From contig NZ_BONI01000022.1 in the NCBI RefSeq assembly GCF_016862635.1, positions 1-64,000 on the forward strand: 64,000 bases of DNA, given 5' to 3'. Of the stretch, positions 25,162 to 34,204 are shown piece by piece. The DNA comes from Catellatospora coxensis. GTDB lineage: Bacteria; Actinomycetota; Actinomycetes; Mycobacteriales; Micromonosporaceae. The translations under genes were made by a program, and so were the position numbers. Below the pieces are notes generated by a model that worked only from the letters and a program-made list of their open reading frames with translations, made no database searches and was not told the DNA's origin. Positions within the stretch are counted from its first letter, which is position 1. The number at the start of each line of letters is the position of its first letter.

Positions 25162-25824
25162 GTGCCCGCAGCGCAAGACCTGCCCGCCGAACCGATGCAC
25201 GCCACCCGCACGCTGTCCGACAACGTCTACCGGTGGCTGCGCGACCAGATCGTGCTCGGCAAGATCGGCCCCAACGAGCCGCTGGTCGAGGCGGTGATCG
25301 CGGAGAAGCTCCAGGTCAGCCGCACGCCCATCCGGGAGAGCCTGCAGCGGCTGGCCGCCGACGGCCTGATCGTCTCGCACCGCCGCCGCTGGATCGTGCG
25401 CCAGCACGGCCGCGACGAGGTCGTGGCCATCTACGAGGTGCGCATGGCGCTGGAGTCGTTCGCGGCCCGCTTCGCCTGCCAGCGCGCCACCGACGCGGAG
25501 CTGGCCGCCATCGCGGCCCACTGCGACACCTGGTCCGCCGGCGGCCCGGCCGACGAGTTCGTGCTCTTCAACGACCGCTTCCACCACCTGATCGTCGAGG
25601 CCGCGCACAACCCCCGGCTCGCCCGCGTCATCGAGCAGAACCACCTGTACTACTTCAACGAGCAGATCGCCGGGCACTACCGCCCCGACGAGATCATCGC
25701 CGCCCAGTCCGAGCACCGGGAACTGGTCGAGGCGCTGCACGGACGCGACGCCGACCGCGCGGCCGAGCTGTCCCGCCGCCACGCCGAGGAAGCCCTCGAA
25801 CTGATCCTGGCCCGCCTGTTCTGA
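25162..25824 (+). CDS. GntR family regulator, FCD subfamily
   Basis: 220 residues. The N-terminal winged HTH (LSDNVYRWLRDQIVLGKIGP, then EKLQVSRTPIRESLQRL) is followed by a helical FCD ligand/metal domain (VRMALESFAARFACQR to the end). His in FHHLIVEAAHN, SEHRELVEAL and RRHAEEAL are typical metal ligands. GGGAGG 7 nt upstream supports the GTG at 25162; ATG 25195 is an alternative. It probably senses an organic acid; target unknown. It is followed after 47 nt by an MBL hydrolase gene. Confidence 0.88.
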   Translation: MPAAQDLPAEPMHATRTLSDNVYRWLRDQIVLGKIGPNEPLVEAVIAEKLQVSRTPIRESLQRLAADGLIVSHRRRWIVRQHGRDEVVAIYEVRMALESFAARFACQRATDAELAAIAAHCDTWSAGGPADEFVLFNDRFHHLIVEAAHNPRLARVIEQNHLYYFNEQIAGHYRPDEIIAAQSEHRELVEALHGRDADRAAELSRRHAEEALELILARLF

Positions 25825-25871
25825 TCCCGCGACGCCGGGCGCGAACCGTGCCCCGGCGATAGTCTGCGGGG

Positions 25872-26525
25872 GTGCCCTACACCGGAGACGTGAGCCGCGG
25901 CGCGGCCGCCGACGTACGCGAACTCGACGACCTCGTCATCAGCAAGGTGTCCGTCGGTCCGCACGACAACAACGCCTACCTGCTGCGCTGCCGGGCCACC
26001 GGCGAGCAGCTGCTGATCGACGCCGCCAACGACGCGGACACCCTGCTGGCCCTGGCCGGTGACGCGGGCCTGGCCACCGTGGTCACCACACACCGGCACG
26101 GCGACCACTGGCAGGCGCTCGCCGAGGTCGTGGCGGCCACCGGGGCGACGCCGATCGCGCACCCCGACGACGCCGACGAGCTGCCGGTCAAGGCGCAGAC
26201 CGTCGCGGAAGGACAGACCGTACGCGTCGGCCGGGCCGAGCTGGAGGTCATCCACCTGGTCGGGCACACCCCGGGCTCGATCGCGCTGCTCTACCGCGAC
26301 CCGCACGGGCACCCGCACCTGTTCACCGGGGACTCGCTGTTCCCGGGCGGGGTCGGCAACACCTGGGGCGACCCGCAGGCGTTCGCCTCGCTGCTGCACG
26401 ACGTCGAGACGAAGCTGTTCGACCGGCTCCCGGACGACACCTGGTTCTACCCCGGCCACGGCAAGGACAGCACCCTCGGCCACGAGCGCCCCGCCCTGCC
26501 GGAATGGCGTGCCCGCGGCTGGTGA
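25872..26525 (+). CDS. MBL-fold metallo-hydrolase (glyoxalase II-like)
   Basis: 217 residues with the metallo-beta-lactamase fold. The metal motif HxHxDH appears as THRHGDHW, followed by LVGHTPGSIALL, FTGDSLFPGG and FYPGHGKDS, the usual third, fourth and fifth ligand regions. GTG start. It could hydrolyse a thioester such as S-lactoylglutathione or a mycothiol analogue, or another ester. It lies just after the GntR gene in the same direction. Confidence 0.88.
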   Translation: MPYTGDVSRGAAADVRELDDLVISKVSVGPHDNNAYLLRCRATGEQLLIDAANDADTLLALAGDAGLATVVTTHRHGDHWQALAEVVAATGATPIAHPDDADELPVKAQTVAEGQTVRVGRAELEVIHLVGHTPGSIALLYRDPHGHPHLFTGDSLFPGGVGNTWGDPQAFASLLHDVETKLFDRLPDDTWFYPGHGKDSTLGHERPALPEWRARGW

Positions 26526-26532
26526 GCCGGTG

Positions 26533-26757
26533 TCAGGACGACTCTGCCCGAGCGATACGCAGCGCGGTCTGCACCACGGTCGGGCTGCAGCCCAACTCCT
26601 CGGCGATACGGCGGACCGACATCCCCGCACGATGGGCAGCCAGAATCGCATTGCGCCTGGCCTTGGCGTGCTCCAACATCGCCATTCGGGCCTGCTCGGC
26701 CAGACCGCCGTGCCGCCGTGCGTCGACGAGCGCGTGGGCCACCCGGTCGTCCGTCAT
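26533..26757 (-). CDS. small helix-turn-helix protein, third gene of nucleotidyltransferase operon
   Basis: 74 residues. The C-terminal half (RAGMSVRRIAEELGCSPTVV) is a clear homeodomain/resolvase-like HTH; the N-terminal half is helical and charged. Its ATG overlaps the stop of the nucleotidyltransferase gene (26754-26757), so they are coupled. It could be the DNA-binding, autoregulatory or antitoxin member of a toxin-antitoxin-like operon. No catalytic motif is seen. Confidence 0.65.
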   Translation of the reverse strand: MTDDRVAHALVDARRHGGLAEQARMAMLEHAKARRNAILAAHRAGMSVRRIAEELGCSPTVVQTALRIARAESS

Positions 26758-27305
26758 CGCCCCTGGTCCAGGGCATCGGCATCGCGCAGCATTTCGACGA
26801 TCTCACCCAGCAGGAACTGCGTCTTCGCCTCGACGGGCCGACCCTGGTAAACGCTCTCGACCAGGTCCAGCCCTTCCTCGACCGTGGTGAAGCCGACCTG
26901 CCGATACAGGAACATGATGTCGTCGGCGTCGTTCTCGACACGCGCTGAGAAGAGCTTCATCGCGAGCAGGTAGCGCGCTGACGCCACGTCGACGTTCAGT
27001 GACGCGCTCGCGTAGAAACGCTGTGCGTCCGGATCAGGCCCCGGCAGGAAGCCCTTCACGGCGTCGTTGAGCCAGTCGGCGACCAGGCCTCGACGTTCGG
27101 CAACGGCTGCGGCGGCGTCCCGGACGACCTCTGTCGGCAGGAAGACCGCGTCGAGATCTCGGGTCGACCGGGCGTCGTCGTACGCCACCGCGATCGCCGC
27201 GCCACCCACCAGGAACAGGTCGGCACGAGCACCGCGTGCGGCGAGTTCGGCGCTGAGATCGTCGAGCAACGCGTGGATGTCGTCCCGCCCGAGCCCGACG
27301 CTCAT
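26754..27305 (-). CDS. DUF6036-type nucleotidyltransferase-like protein
   Basis: 183 residues. The N-terminal FLVGGAAIAVAYDDARSTRD followed by LDAVF resembles the Gly-Gly...Asp-x-Asp core of minimal nucleotidyltransferases of the AbiEii/DUF6036 type. The C-terminal half is helical (RYLLAMKLFSARVENDADD, then IMFLYRQVG), also typical of that group. It overlaps both neighbours by ATGA. Such proteins are commonly toxins or immunity components that modify RNA or protein; activity here is inferred. Confidence 0.7.
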   Translation of the reverse strand: MSVGLGRDDIHALLDDLSAELAARGARADLFLVGGAAIAVAYDDARSTRDLDAVFLPTEVVRDAAAAVAERRGLVADWLNDAVKGFLPGPDPDAQRFYASASLNVDVASARYLLAMKLFSARVENDADDIMFLYRQVGFTTVEEGLDLVESVYQGRPVEAKTQFLLGEIVEMLRDADALDQGR

Positions 27306-27721
27306 GCCCGCTCCAGCGCACCGCGGGTGATGAACACGCCTCGCCGGCGGAAGGAGGAGGGGGACTCGACCAGGGCGCGTGGGCGTAGACCCGGCAGGTC
27401 GGTGACGAACCACCACGGCAGTGCCTCGCGCTGTGGTTCGCGGGCCCAGGCCGGGACCGGCCATCCGTCACGCCGTCCGAGATATTCGGCCATCGCGGCC
27501 AGAGCGGCGTCGACCCGAGCGTCACCCGTGGGTGAGGGCGGTTGGCGCCACATCTGAGCGGCGGCCTCCCGGCCGTCGTGCCGAAGCACGCTGGTGTAGT
27601 CGTCGAGCATCTGGGTCAGGGCAAAACGCCACACGCGGCTCAGCCGCTCGCCGGCCGACAACATGTGCGCGGCCACGGCTGCGGCGTCATCGACCGTACG
27701 GAACGACGCTACGAGACCCAT
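27302..27721 (-). CDS. uncharacterised first gene of nucleotidyltransferase operon
   Basis: 139 residues, soluble, rich in Arg and Trp, with a C-terminal FRRRGVFITRGALERA. No enzyme motif is recognised. Its stop overlaps the nucleotidyltransferase start. Upstream, TACCAT (27728-27733, minus strand) lies 6 nt before the ATG, suggesting a leaderless message driven by its own promoter. It is a candidate partner or antitoxin for the nucleotidyltransferase. Confidence 0.6.
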   Translation of the reverse strand: MGLVASFRTVDDAAAVAAHMLSAGERLSRVWRFALTQMLDDYTSVLRHDGREAAAQMWRQPPSPTGDARVDAALAAMAEYLGRRDGWPVPAWAREPQREALPWWFVTDLPGLRPRALVESPSSFRRRGVFITRGALERA

Positions 27722-27871
27722 GTGCGTATGGTACCCCCGTACGCCCTGGTCGAACGGCGCTCGGCTCGGCGGTTCAGCCGCTGTGATCCAGGCGATGCCG
27801 GAGCGCCCCCACCGTGGTGGCGAAAGGTGGCAGGCTGGCGCAGTTCGCGTACTGGATCAGGAGTGCGACAC

Positions 27872-28456
27872 ATGCGGCGTCTTCTCGTCTCGGCCGTGCT
27901 CGGTGCGGCCCTCCTCGCCACCACCGCCTGCGGCGGCAACCCGACCAGGCCCGGAGCGATGCCCTCCCCGGGAGCGGTCGTCGGCTCGGGGTCGTCCGCC
28001 CCCGGCGCGGCCGTGCCGCCGTCGGGGTCGGCGAGCGCCGCCTCGGGCGGGCCGAAGAGCCCGGTCCCGGGCGCGGCCGCCGGGCTCTCCCCGGCCGACC
28101 AGGCGATCTGCACCGGTCGCCGGGAGGTCTACCAGAAGGTCACCACGGCGACGCAGCGTTACGCCGGGCTCGTCGACGGCCGGTATGCCGGTGGCGACCA
28201 GGCCAAGCGGCAGGTGCTCGCCGAGCTGCAGAAGGCGCTCGCGGACTACCGCGACCACCTGGCCCGCCGGGCGGCGAGCGCGGTGGACCAGCGGCTGGCC
28301 GGGGCGATGCGCGCCGACGTCAGCTACGTCAGCAAGCGGCTCACCGACCTCAGGGCGGCCGGAACCGACTACGACGGCAAGGTGTTCCTGGTGGTGGACA
28401 CGATCGTCAAGGGCGCGAGCAAGGACCAGCGCGTGCCGGCGCTGTGCGGCGGCTGA
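27872..28456 (+). CDS. secreted lipoprotein of unknown function
   Basis: 194 residues. The signal peptide ends in the lipobox ATTACGG (Cys ~20), followed by a long Ser/Pro/Gly/Ala linker and a helical domain with two Cys (AICTGR, ALCGG) that could form a disulphide. AGGAG 8 nt upstream of the ATG supports the start. No known family is recognised. It stands alone between the nucleotidyltransferase operon and the sigma factor gene. Confidence 0.75.
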   Translation: MRRLLVSAVLGAALLATTACGGNPTRPGAMPSPGAVVGSGSSAPGAAVPPSGSASAASGGPKSPVPGAAAGLSPADQAICTGRREVYQKVTTATQRYAGLVDGRYAGGDQAKRQVLAELQKALADYRDHLARRAASAVDQRLAGAMRADVSYVSKRLTDLRAAGTDYDGKVFLVVDTIVKGASKDQRVPALCGG

Positions 28457-28495
28457 CCGCGGGCGGTCGGCTCGCGTGCCGCGAGGGGTGACGGC

Positions 28496-29710
28496 TCACG
28501 TGCCGAGCGCGTCGTGGCGGTCCTGCAGGAAGGCGCGTTCGGCCGCGTTGCCGGTGGCGGTGATCGCGGCCCGGTAGGCCCGCGCGGCCTCGGCGTCGCG
28601 GCCCAGGCGGTGCAGCAGGTCCGCGCGGACGGCGTGATACACGTGGTAGCCGTCCAGGTCCAGCGTGTCCAGCAGGGCCAGGGCCGCGCCGGGACCGTCC
28701 ACTTCGGCCACCGCGACCGCCCGGTTCAGCGCCACCACGGGGCTGGGCGTCTGGGCGAGCAGCCGGTCGTACAGGGCGAGCACGCGTCGCCAGTCGGTGG
28801 CCGCGGCGTCGGGCGCGGTGGCGTGCACCGCGCTGATCGCGGCCTGGAGCTGGTACGGGCCGAGCTGCCGCCGCCGCAGGCACCGGTGGACCAGCGCCAG
28901 CCCTTCCGCGACGAGTTCGCGGTCCCAGCGGGCGCGGTCCTGTTCGGGCAGTGGCACGAGCCGCCCGGTCGCGGTGGTGCGCGCCGCCCGGCGTGACTCG
29001 GTGAGCAGCATCAGGGCCAGCAGGCCCAGCGCCTCCGGCTCGTCGGGCATCAGCTCGGCGAGCAGGCGGCCGAGGCGGATCGCCTCGTGGCACAGGTCGG
29101 CGCGCGCGAGCGTGTTCCCGGAGCTGGCCGTGTAGCCCTCGTTGAAGACGAGGTAGACCACGGCGAGCACGGAGCGCAGGCGGGCGGGCAGGTCGGCGTC
29201 GCGCGGCACGCGATACGGGATGCCCGCGCCCTTGATCTTGTTCTTGGCGCGGACCAGCCGCTGCGCCATCGTCGCCTCGGGCACCAGGAACGCGTGCGCG
29301 ATCTCGGCGGTGCTCAGGCCGCCGAGCAGCCGCAGGGTCAGCGCGACCTGGGCGGTGACCGCGAGCGCCGGGTGGCAGCAGGTGAAGATCAGGCGGAGCC
29401 GGTCGTCGGGCACGGGCCCCTCCTCGGCGGGCGGGTCGGCGACGGCCAGCAGCGCGGCCTGCGCGTGCCGGTCGTCGCGGGTCGCCTCGCGGCGCAGCCG
29501 GTCCACGGCGCGGTTGCGGGCGGTGGTGATGATCCAGCCGGCCGGGCTGGGCGGCACACCGTGCTCCGGCCAGCGCCGCACCGCCTCGGCGAACGCGTCC
29601 TGGACGGACTCCTCGGCGAGCTCGATGTCGCCGAACGCCCGCACCAGCACGGCCACCGCGCGGCCGTACTCGGCGCGGAAGACGCCGGCGACGTCGGTCG
29701 GCTCAGGCAC
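28496..29710 (-). CDS. ECF42-type RNA polymerase sigma factor with C-terminal TPR-like extension
   Basis: 404 residues. The sigma region 2 ([36 protein letters not shown]) and region 4 ([20 protein letters not shown]) are followed by ~220 helical residues (DUF6596/TPR-like; [30 protein letters not shown]). This is the ECF42 group, in which the extension replaces an anti-sigma factor. It overlaps the preceding YCII/DGPF gene by 8 nt, the hallmark pairing of the group. Confidence 0.92.
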   Translation of the reverse strand: MPEPTDVAGVFRAEYGRAVAVLVRAFGDIELAEESVQDAFAEAVRRWPEHGVPPSPAGWIITTARNRAVDRLRREATRDDRHAQAALLAVADPPAEEGPVPDDRLRLIFTCCHPALAVTAQVALTLRLLGGLSTAEIAHAFLVPEATMAQRLVRAKNKIKGAGIPYRVPRDADLPARLRSVLAVVYLVFNEGYTASSGNTLARADLCHEAIRLGRLLAELMPDEPEALGLLALMLLTESRRAARTTATGRLVPLPEQDRARWDRELVAEGLALVHRCLRRRQLGPYQLQAAISAVHATAPDAAATDWRRVLALYDRLLAQTPSPVVALNRAVAVAEVDGPGAALALLDTLDLDGYHVYHAVRADLLHRLGRDAEAARAYRAAITATGNAAERAFLQDRHDALGT

Positions 29711-30050
29711 CGGAGTGCAGGGGGCGCACCTCGATCGGCAGGGTGACCGCGCGGGCCGCCTTGGCCGCCCAGCCGAGCGCCGCGTCGAGGTCCGGCGCCT
29801 CGATGATCCAGAAGCCGCCGACGTGCTCCTTGCCCTCCAGGTAGGGGCCGTCGGTGAGCAGGATGTCGTCGCCCTTGGCGCGGACCACGGTGGCGGTCTC
29901 GGGCGGCAGCAGGCCGTTGCGGAAGACGGTCACGCCCGCGGCGTCGAGTTCGGCGTTCAGCGCGGCCAGCGCCCGCATGACCGGGTCCAGCACCTCGGGC
30001 GGCGGCGGCCCGCCGTCGGGCTGGTAGATGCTGAGCAGGTACTGCTTCAT
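29703..30050 (-). CDS. YCII-related (DGPF) protein paired with ECF42
   Basis: 115 residues with the dimeric ferredoxin-like YCII fold. [13 protein letters not shown] begins the first strand, and [20 protein letters not shown] carries the family DGP(F/Y) motif. GAGGAG 8 nt upstream decides the ATG at 30050. It is first gene of the two-gene operon with the sigma factor. A role in the sigma factor's stress circuit is presumed; chemistry unknown. Confidence 0.9.
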   Translation of the reverse strand: MKQYLLSIYQPDGGPPPPEVLDPVMRALAALNAELDAAGVTVFRNGLLPPETATVVRAKGDDILLTDGPYLEGKEHVGGFWIIEAPDLDAALGWAAKAARAVTLPIEVRPLHSGA

Positions 30051-30277
30051 GGCGGTGCTCCTCGTCCCGGCGGCCGGTGGACGTGGCCGCTCACCCTCCA
30101 TACGAACAGCATCCGCCGGAATCGACACCACCTGCCGCGAACATCTCCACGAACCTTCCTGACCTGCGCGGATGGGGAGGGCACGTGTGGCGTGGTGCAC
30201 GTATAGACGAACACCCCTTCCCCCAGGTGGGGGCACGGAGGTAACGTGAGCGCTCCCCGCCCCCTCCGGAGAGTCAC

Positions 30278-30484
30278 ATGCTCGTCACTGAACCCGCTGT
30301 CGCTGACCGCCTGCTGCTGGTCAGCGTGCTGACCATCGGCGACTACGTGATGGAGCTGTCCGAGACGGTGCTGGTCCGCCCGGGGCAGCGCACCTGGGTG
30401 CGCGGGAGCACCTACTTCGTGCAGTCGCCGGACGGCCAGACGCGTACGGTCGAGGGCCGCGTCTACCCGTTCTGCCGCCGCTGA
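30278..30484 (+). CDS. small hypothetical protein
   Basis: 68 residues with two or three predicted beta-strand blocks (LLLVSVLTIGDYVMELSE, QTRTVEGRVYPF) and no signal or membrane segment. CGGAGAG lies 6-8 nt before the ATG. The 227-nt upstream gap holds CCCCCA-GG-TGGGGG (~30222-30236), an inverted repeat that may be regulatory. Its 3' end overlaps the remnant ABC ATPase frame on the other strand. Confidence 0.6.
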   Translation: MLVTEPAVADRLLLVSVLTIGDYVMELSETVLVRPGQRTWVRGSTYFVQSPDGQTRTVEGRVYPFCRR

Positions 30485-30783
30485 GCGTGATCACAGGCGG
30501 GGCCGCCCAGCCGGCTCAGCGTCTCCTCGGGCTCCTCGCCGCCGGCCAGGGACACGTCCTGCACGACCTCGCCGTCGCGCAGCCGGATGAGCCGGTCGCA
30601 GGCGGCGGCGACGTGCTGCTCGTGCGTGGCGACCAGCACGGTCATGGCGTGCTCGGCGCGCAGCGCGGCGAGCAGGTCGAGGATCTCGGTGCCGGTGCGC
30701 GAGTCGAGGTTGCCGGTAGGCTCGTCGGCCAGCAGCAGGCTGGGCGCGCCGATCAGCGCGCGGGCGATGGCCACGTCGAGAAG
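30463..30783 (-). pseudogene. ABC transporter ATPase, C-terminal remnant
   Basis: Encodes the second half of a LolD/MacB-type ATPase: VAIARALIGAPSLLLADEPT with Walker B, NLDSRTG, the D-loop, and VLVATHEQHVAAACDR with the switch His. The N-terminal half (Walker A, Q-loop, LSGGQ) is missing: homology stops at the start of the helix after the signature, immediately upstream of the PadR gene in the opposite strand. No permease follows. It is a deletion relic of a PadR-ABC transporter unit. Confidence 0.75.
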
Positions 30784-30798
30784 GGAGGGTGGTGAGCC

Positions 30799-31317
30799 AT
30801 GCCGATCCAGCACGCGGTGCTGGCCCTGCTGCGCGAGGGGCCCAGCCACGGCTACGAGCTGAAGAGCGCGTTCGAGTCCGCCGTCGGACCGCAGTGGGGC
30901 GCGCTCAACATCGGGCACCTCTACCAGGTGCTCGACCGCCTCTCCCGGGACGGTCTCGTCGACTCCAGCCGGATGGCGCAGGAGATCAAACCCGACCGCG
31001 TGGTGTACCGGATGACCGACGCCGGCGAGCGCGAACTCGACGACTGGATGACCTCGGCCAGCCCGCGTACCGCCGGTTTCCGGGACGACCTGTTCCTGAA
31101 GGTGGTCGCCGCGACCCGCACCGGGGACCGCGACACGGTGTCCGCGGTGCTCGCCGCGCAGCGCGCCCACCTGCTGCGCGAGCTGCGCAACCTGGAGACG
31201 CTGCGCCGCGACCCCGCCCGCGAGACCGTGGTGCGCCTGCTTCTGGCCGCCGCCGCCCGGCACGTCACCGCCGACCTGACCTTCCTGGAGGACGTGGAGG
31301 CCGAACTGCTCGCCTGA
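30799..31317 (+). CDS. PadR family transcriptional regulator
   Basis: 172 residues. The PadR winged HTH (MPIQHAVLALLREGPSHGYE, GHLYQVLDRLSRDGLV, YRMTDAGERELDDWM) precedes a C-terminal dimerisation helix domain (DDLFLKVVAATRTGD to the end). AGGGAGG ~9 nt upstream supports the ATG. PadR genes usually control an adjacent ABC transporter. Here only a remnant ATPase remains, so the regulator may have lost its original target. Confidence 0.88.
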   Translation: MPIQHAVLALLREGPSHGYELKSAFESAVGPQWGALNIGHLYQVLDRLSRDGLVDSSRMAQEIKPDRVVYRMTDAGERELDDWMTSASPRTAGFRDDLFLKVVAATRTGDRDTVSAVLAAQRAHLLRELRNLETLRRDPARETVVRLLLAAAARHVTADLTFLEDVEAELLA

Positions 31318-31427
31318 CGCCGACCGCCCGGGCAGCGCGGTGTGCCCGAGTGGCGCAGCTGTGCCGTCCGCTGTGGACTGTGGCAGCATGGGAGTCCGCA
31401 TTTACGGAGGTCTACGGGGGGATCGCG

Positions 31428-32000
31428 ATGGCACAGGTGATAGCGCACGTGACGATGTCGCTCGACGGCTACATGGCCGGGCCTGACGTCGGGCCGGAGC
31501 ACCCGATGGGCCGCGGCGGCGAGCGGCTGCACCGGTGGCTCTTCGACGACGCGGACGAGGTGGACGCCGCTGCGGCGCGGCGGCAGTTCGCGCTGACCGG
31601 GGCCGTACTGCTCGGCCGCCGTACGTTCGACGTCGGGGTGGGCGTCTGGGGCGACACCCCGTACCCGGCCCCCTGTTTTGTGCTGACCCACCACCCGGCG
31701 CCGGATCGGACCGAGCGCAGCGGCACCTTCACCTTCGTGACCACCGGGCTGGCCGACGCCCTGGACCAGGCCACGGTGGCGGCGGGGGAGCGGGCGGTGA
31801 CGCTGATGGGCGCGGACGTCGTGCAGCAGGTGCTGCGGGCCGGCCTGCTCGACGAGCTGCACCTGCAGCTCGCACCGGTGATGCTGGGCGGCGGGCGGCG
31901 GCTGTTCGAGCACCTCGGGACCGACCACATCGAACTCGAGCGGCTCGCGGTCGAGGAGTCGCCCCACGTCACGCACCTGCGGTTCCGAGTCGTGAAATAG
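31428..32000 (+). CDS. dihydrofolate reductase-like (RibD C-terminal) protein
   Basis: 190 residues of the RibD-C/DHFR-like NADPH reductase fold. MSLDGYMAG opens the fold, followed by GAVLLGRRTFDVG, VTLMGADVVQQVLRAGLLDE and LQLAPVMLGGGRRLFEHL. The family reduces pyrimidine- or pterin-like substrates or is of unknown role. A run of G (GGGGGG) 6-11 nt before the ATG can serve as ribosome site. It stands alone, 110 nt after padR. Confidence 0.88.
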   Translation: MAQVIAHVTMSLDGYMAGPDVGPEHPMGRGGERLHRWLFDDADEVDAAAARRQFALTGAVLLGRRTFDVGVGVWGDTPYPAPCFVLTHHPAPDRTERSGTFTFVTTGLADALDQATVAAGERAVTLMGADVVQQVLRAGLLDELHLQLAPVMLGGGRRLFEHLGTDHIELERLAVEESPHVTHLRFRVVK

Positions 32001-32049
32001 CAACGGTGGTCACTGGCCCCGTTGGCGCGCAGCGGCTACCTTCGGTCGC

Positions 32050-32322
32050 ATGTCTGCCGGTGAGGTCCTGCTGTGGGCGGTGCTCGGCCTGGCCGCGCTG
32101 GCGATCCTGGCCTTCGCCGGCATCGTGCTGAAGTTCGTGCTGAAGGCCGCCATGTCGTACGCGCGGCGCAAGCCGCCGCAGGCGGCGGCCTTCTTCACGA
32201 TCCCGGGCGGGCTCGCCACCTTCGTCGCGACGTTCTTCGGGGCGGGCCTGCCGCTGGCCATGGCGATCGGGGTCACCACCGGTCTGGCCGTATTCCTCCT
32301 GGTCGCGATGGAACTGGGTTAG
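32050..32322 (+). CDS. small two-helix membrane protein
   Basis: 90 residues with two hydrophobic helices (LLWAVLGLAALAILAFAGIV and LATFVATFFGAGLPLAMAIG, continuing into a third weak segment) around a basic loop YARRKPPQ. No family recognised. It is co-directional with the flanking DHFR-like and helicase genes but separated from both. Confidence 0.6.
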   Translation: MSAGEVLLWAVLGLAALAILAFAGIVLKFVLKAAMSYARRKPPQAAAFFTIPGGLATFVATFFGAGLPLAMAIGVTTGLAVFLLVAMELG

Positions 32323-32609
32323 CCAGGACACACCTGCCGGGCACCCTGGCCACCCTCCGGCCGCCGGCCCGGCGTGTAAGGTGGAGAACAGTTGATCACG
32401 CAGGGCCCGGTGGGCCGTGCGCCCCCGCCGGAGAATCCCGCCGCGCCGCAGAGCGTGGCATGCGATGCTCTGTCGTCCGGTTCCGCGGCGTTCCCGCCGC
32501 TGAGCCGGGTCCAGCACCTCCGTCATCCGGTTCGTTACCTGTCGGACTCTCCCTGGCGTGACCGGGTCGAGAGCCTTCGCGCGGCGTGCCGACAGCGAAA
32601 GGCTCCGCT
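32323..32609 (+). promoter_or_regulatory. promoter and long leader of the DEAD-box helicase gene
   Basis: TAAGGT (~32377-32382) is a good -10 element. Transcription from it would give a leader of ~220 nt before the coding start. The leader contains GGCCC-GGT-GGGCC (32403-32416) and other GC-rich hairpin potential but no open frame with a convincing ribosome site. Long leaders on RNA helicase genes often mediate autoregulation or temperature response; here this is inferred. Confidence 0.4.
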
Positions 32610-34175
32610 TTGACCACCGCAGTGCCCGGTTCCTCCCAGCACCCCGTCCGCCGCCGCCGTCGCCGCCCGGCGTCCGCCGCCCAGCCGGGCGGCACCAAGG
32701 CGTCCGGCACCGCGTCCGGCGCCGCCACCACGGCCGCCGCCAAGGCGTCCGGCTCCAAGCCGTCCGGCGCCAAGACGCCTACGGCCAAGGTGCCCGCCGC
32801 CAGGACGGCCGGTGCCCAGCCCGCGGGCAGGGCGACCCGGGCAGCCGGTGCGCCGGCCCCGGCCAGGGCGCAGGCGGCCCCGGAGCCCACCGGCCCGCTG
32901 GCGACGAGCTTCGCCGAGCTTCCGCTGCACCCCTCGCTGGCCGCCGTGCTCACCGCCCAGGGCCTCACCGTGCCGTCGCCGATCCAGGCGCGCACCATCG
33001 CCGACGGCGTCGCCGGACGCGACGTGCTCGGCCGGGCCCGCACCGGTTCGGGCAAGACCCTCGCCTTCGGGCTGCCGATGCTGACCCGCCTGGCGGGCCG
33101 CCGCGCCCGCTCCCGCCAGCCGCTGGCACTGGTGCTGGTCCCCACCCGGGAACTCGCCGCCCAGGTCGCCGCCGCGCTGGCCCCGTACGCCGCCGCGCTG
33201 AACCTGCGCACCGTCACCGTCGTCGGCGGCCTGTCCCTGGGCCGCCAGGGCGACCAGCTGCGCGCGGGCGCGGAGATCGTCATCGCCACCCCGGGCCGCC
33301 TCAACGACCTGCTGGACCGCGGCGACTGCCGGCTCGACCAGGTCGAGATCACCGTGCTCGACGAGGCCGACCAGATGGCCGACATGGGCTTCCTGCCCCA
33401 GGTCAGCTCGCTGCTGACGGCGACCGCGCCGGGCGGGCAGCGGCTGCTGTTCTCGGCGACCCTCGACGGGGACGTCGACCGGCTGGTCCGGCGCTTCCTG
33501 AACGACCCGGCCCGGCACTCGGTGGACCCGCCGGCCGGGGCGGTCACCACCATGGAGCACCACCTGCTGCACATCGACGCCGCCGACAAGGACGCCACCA
33601 CGGCGCACATCGGCGCGCGTGACGGCCGGGTGATCATGTTCGTGAAGACGAAGCACCGCGCCGACCGGGTCGCCCGGCGGCTGCTGGCCAGCGGCGTCAC
33701 GGCGGCGGCGCTGCACGGCGGCAAGTCGCAGCCGCAGCGCACCCGCATCCTCGACCAGTTCAAGTCGGGCGCGGTCAACGCGCTGATCGCCACCGACCTG
33801 GCGGCCCGGGGCATCCACATCGACGACCTCGACCTGGTCGTGAACTACGACCCGCCGAACGACGCCAAGGACTACCTGCACCGCGGCGGCCGCACCGCCC
33901 GCGCGGGGCGCACCGGCACCGTCGTCACCCTGGTGGTGGCCGAGGAGCGCCGGGAGACCGCGCGGCTGCTCGCCGCCGCGGGCGTCGACGCCCGCACCAC
34001 CGCGGTCCGCCCGCACGACCAGGAACTGGCCCGGATCACGGGCGCGCGCACTCCGTCGGGCACCCCGGCCGTGCTGCCCGCCCCGGCCCCGGCTGCGGCA
34101 CCCACCGCCTCCGGCGGCGACCAGCCCGCACGCCGTTCCAGCCGCTCGCGCCGAGGCCGCCGCTCCCCCCGCTGA
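32610..34175 (+). CDS. DEAD-box ATP-dependent RNA helicase
   Basis: 521 residues. A basic Ala/Lys/Thr-rich N-terminus (~1-105) precedes the helicase core: Q motif (FAELPLHPSLAAVLTAQGLT), ARTGSGKT, PTRELAAQV, TPGRL, DEAD, SAT, VMFVKTK-like IMFVKTK, ATDLAARGIHI, and HRGGRTARAG (motif VI, slightly divergent from HRIGRTGRAG). The C-terminus is a basic tail. It unwinds structured RNA. The TTG at 32610 is preceded by GAAAGG at 8 nt; an in-frame GTG at 32586 would add eight residues. Confidence 0.92.
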   Translation: MTTAVPGSSQHPVRRRRRRPASAAQPGGTKASGTASGAATTAAAKASGSKPSGAKTPTAKVPAARTAGAQPAGRATRAAGAPAPARAQAAPEPTGPLATSFAELPLHPSLAAVLTAQGLTVPSPIQARTIADGVAGRDVLGRARTGSGKTLAFGLPMLTRLAGRRARSRQPLALVLVPTRELAAQVAAALAPYAAALNLRTVTVVGGLSLGRQGDQLRAGAEIVIATPGRLNDLLDRGDCRLDQVEITVLDEADQMADMGFLPQVSSLLTATAPGGQRLLFSATLDGDVDRLVRRFLNDPARHSVDPPAGAVTTMEHHLLHIDAADKDATTAHIGARDGRVIMFVKTKHRADRVARRLLASGVTAAALHGGKSQPQRTRILDQFKSGAVNALIATDLAARGIHIDDLDLVVNYDPPNDAKDYLHRGGRTARAGRTGTVVTLVVAEERRETARLLAAAGVDARTTAVRPHDQELARITGARTPSGTPAVLPAPAPAAAPTASGGDQPARRSSRSRRGRRSPR

Positions 34176-34204
34176 CCGGGCGGGCGCGTCCCGGACCCGT
34201 TCTC

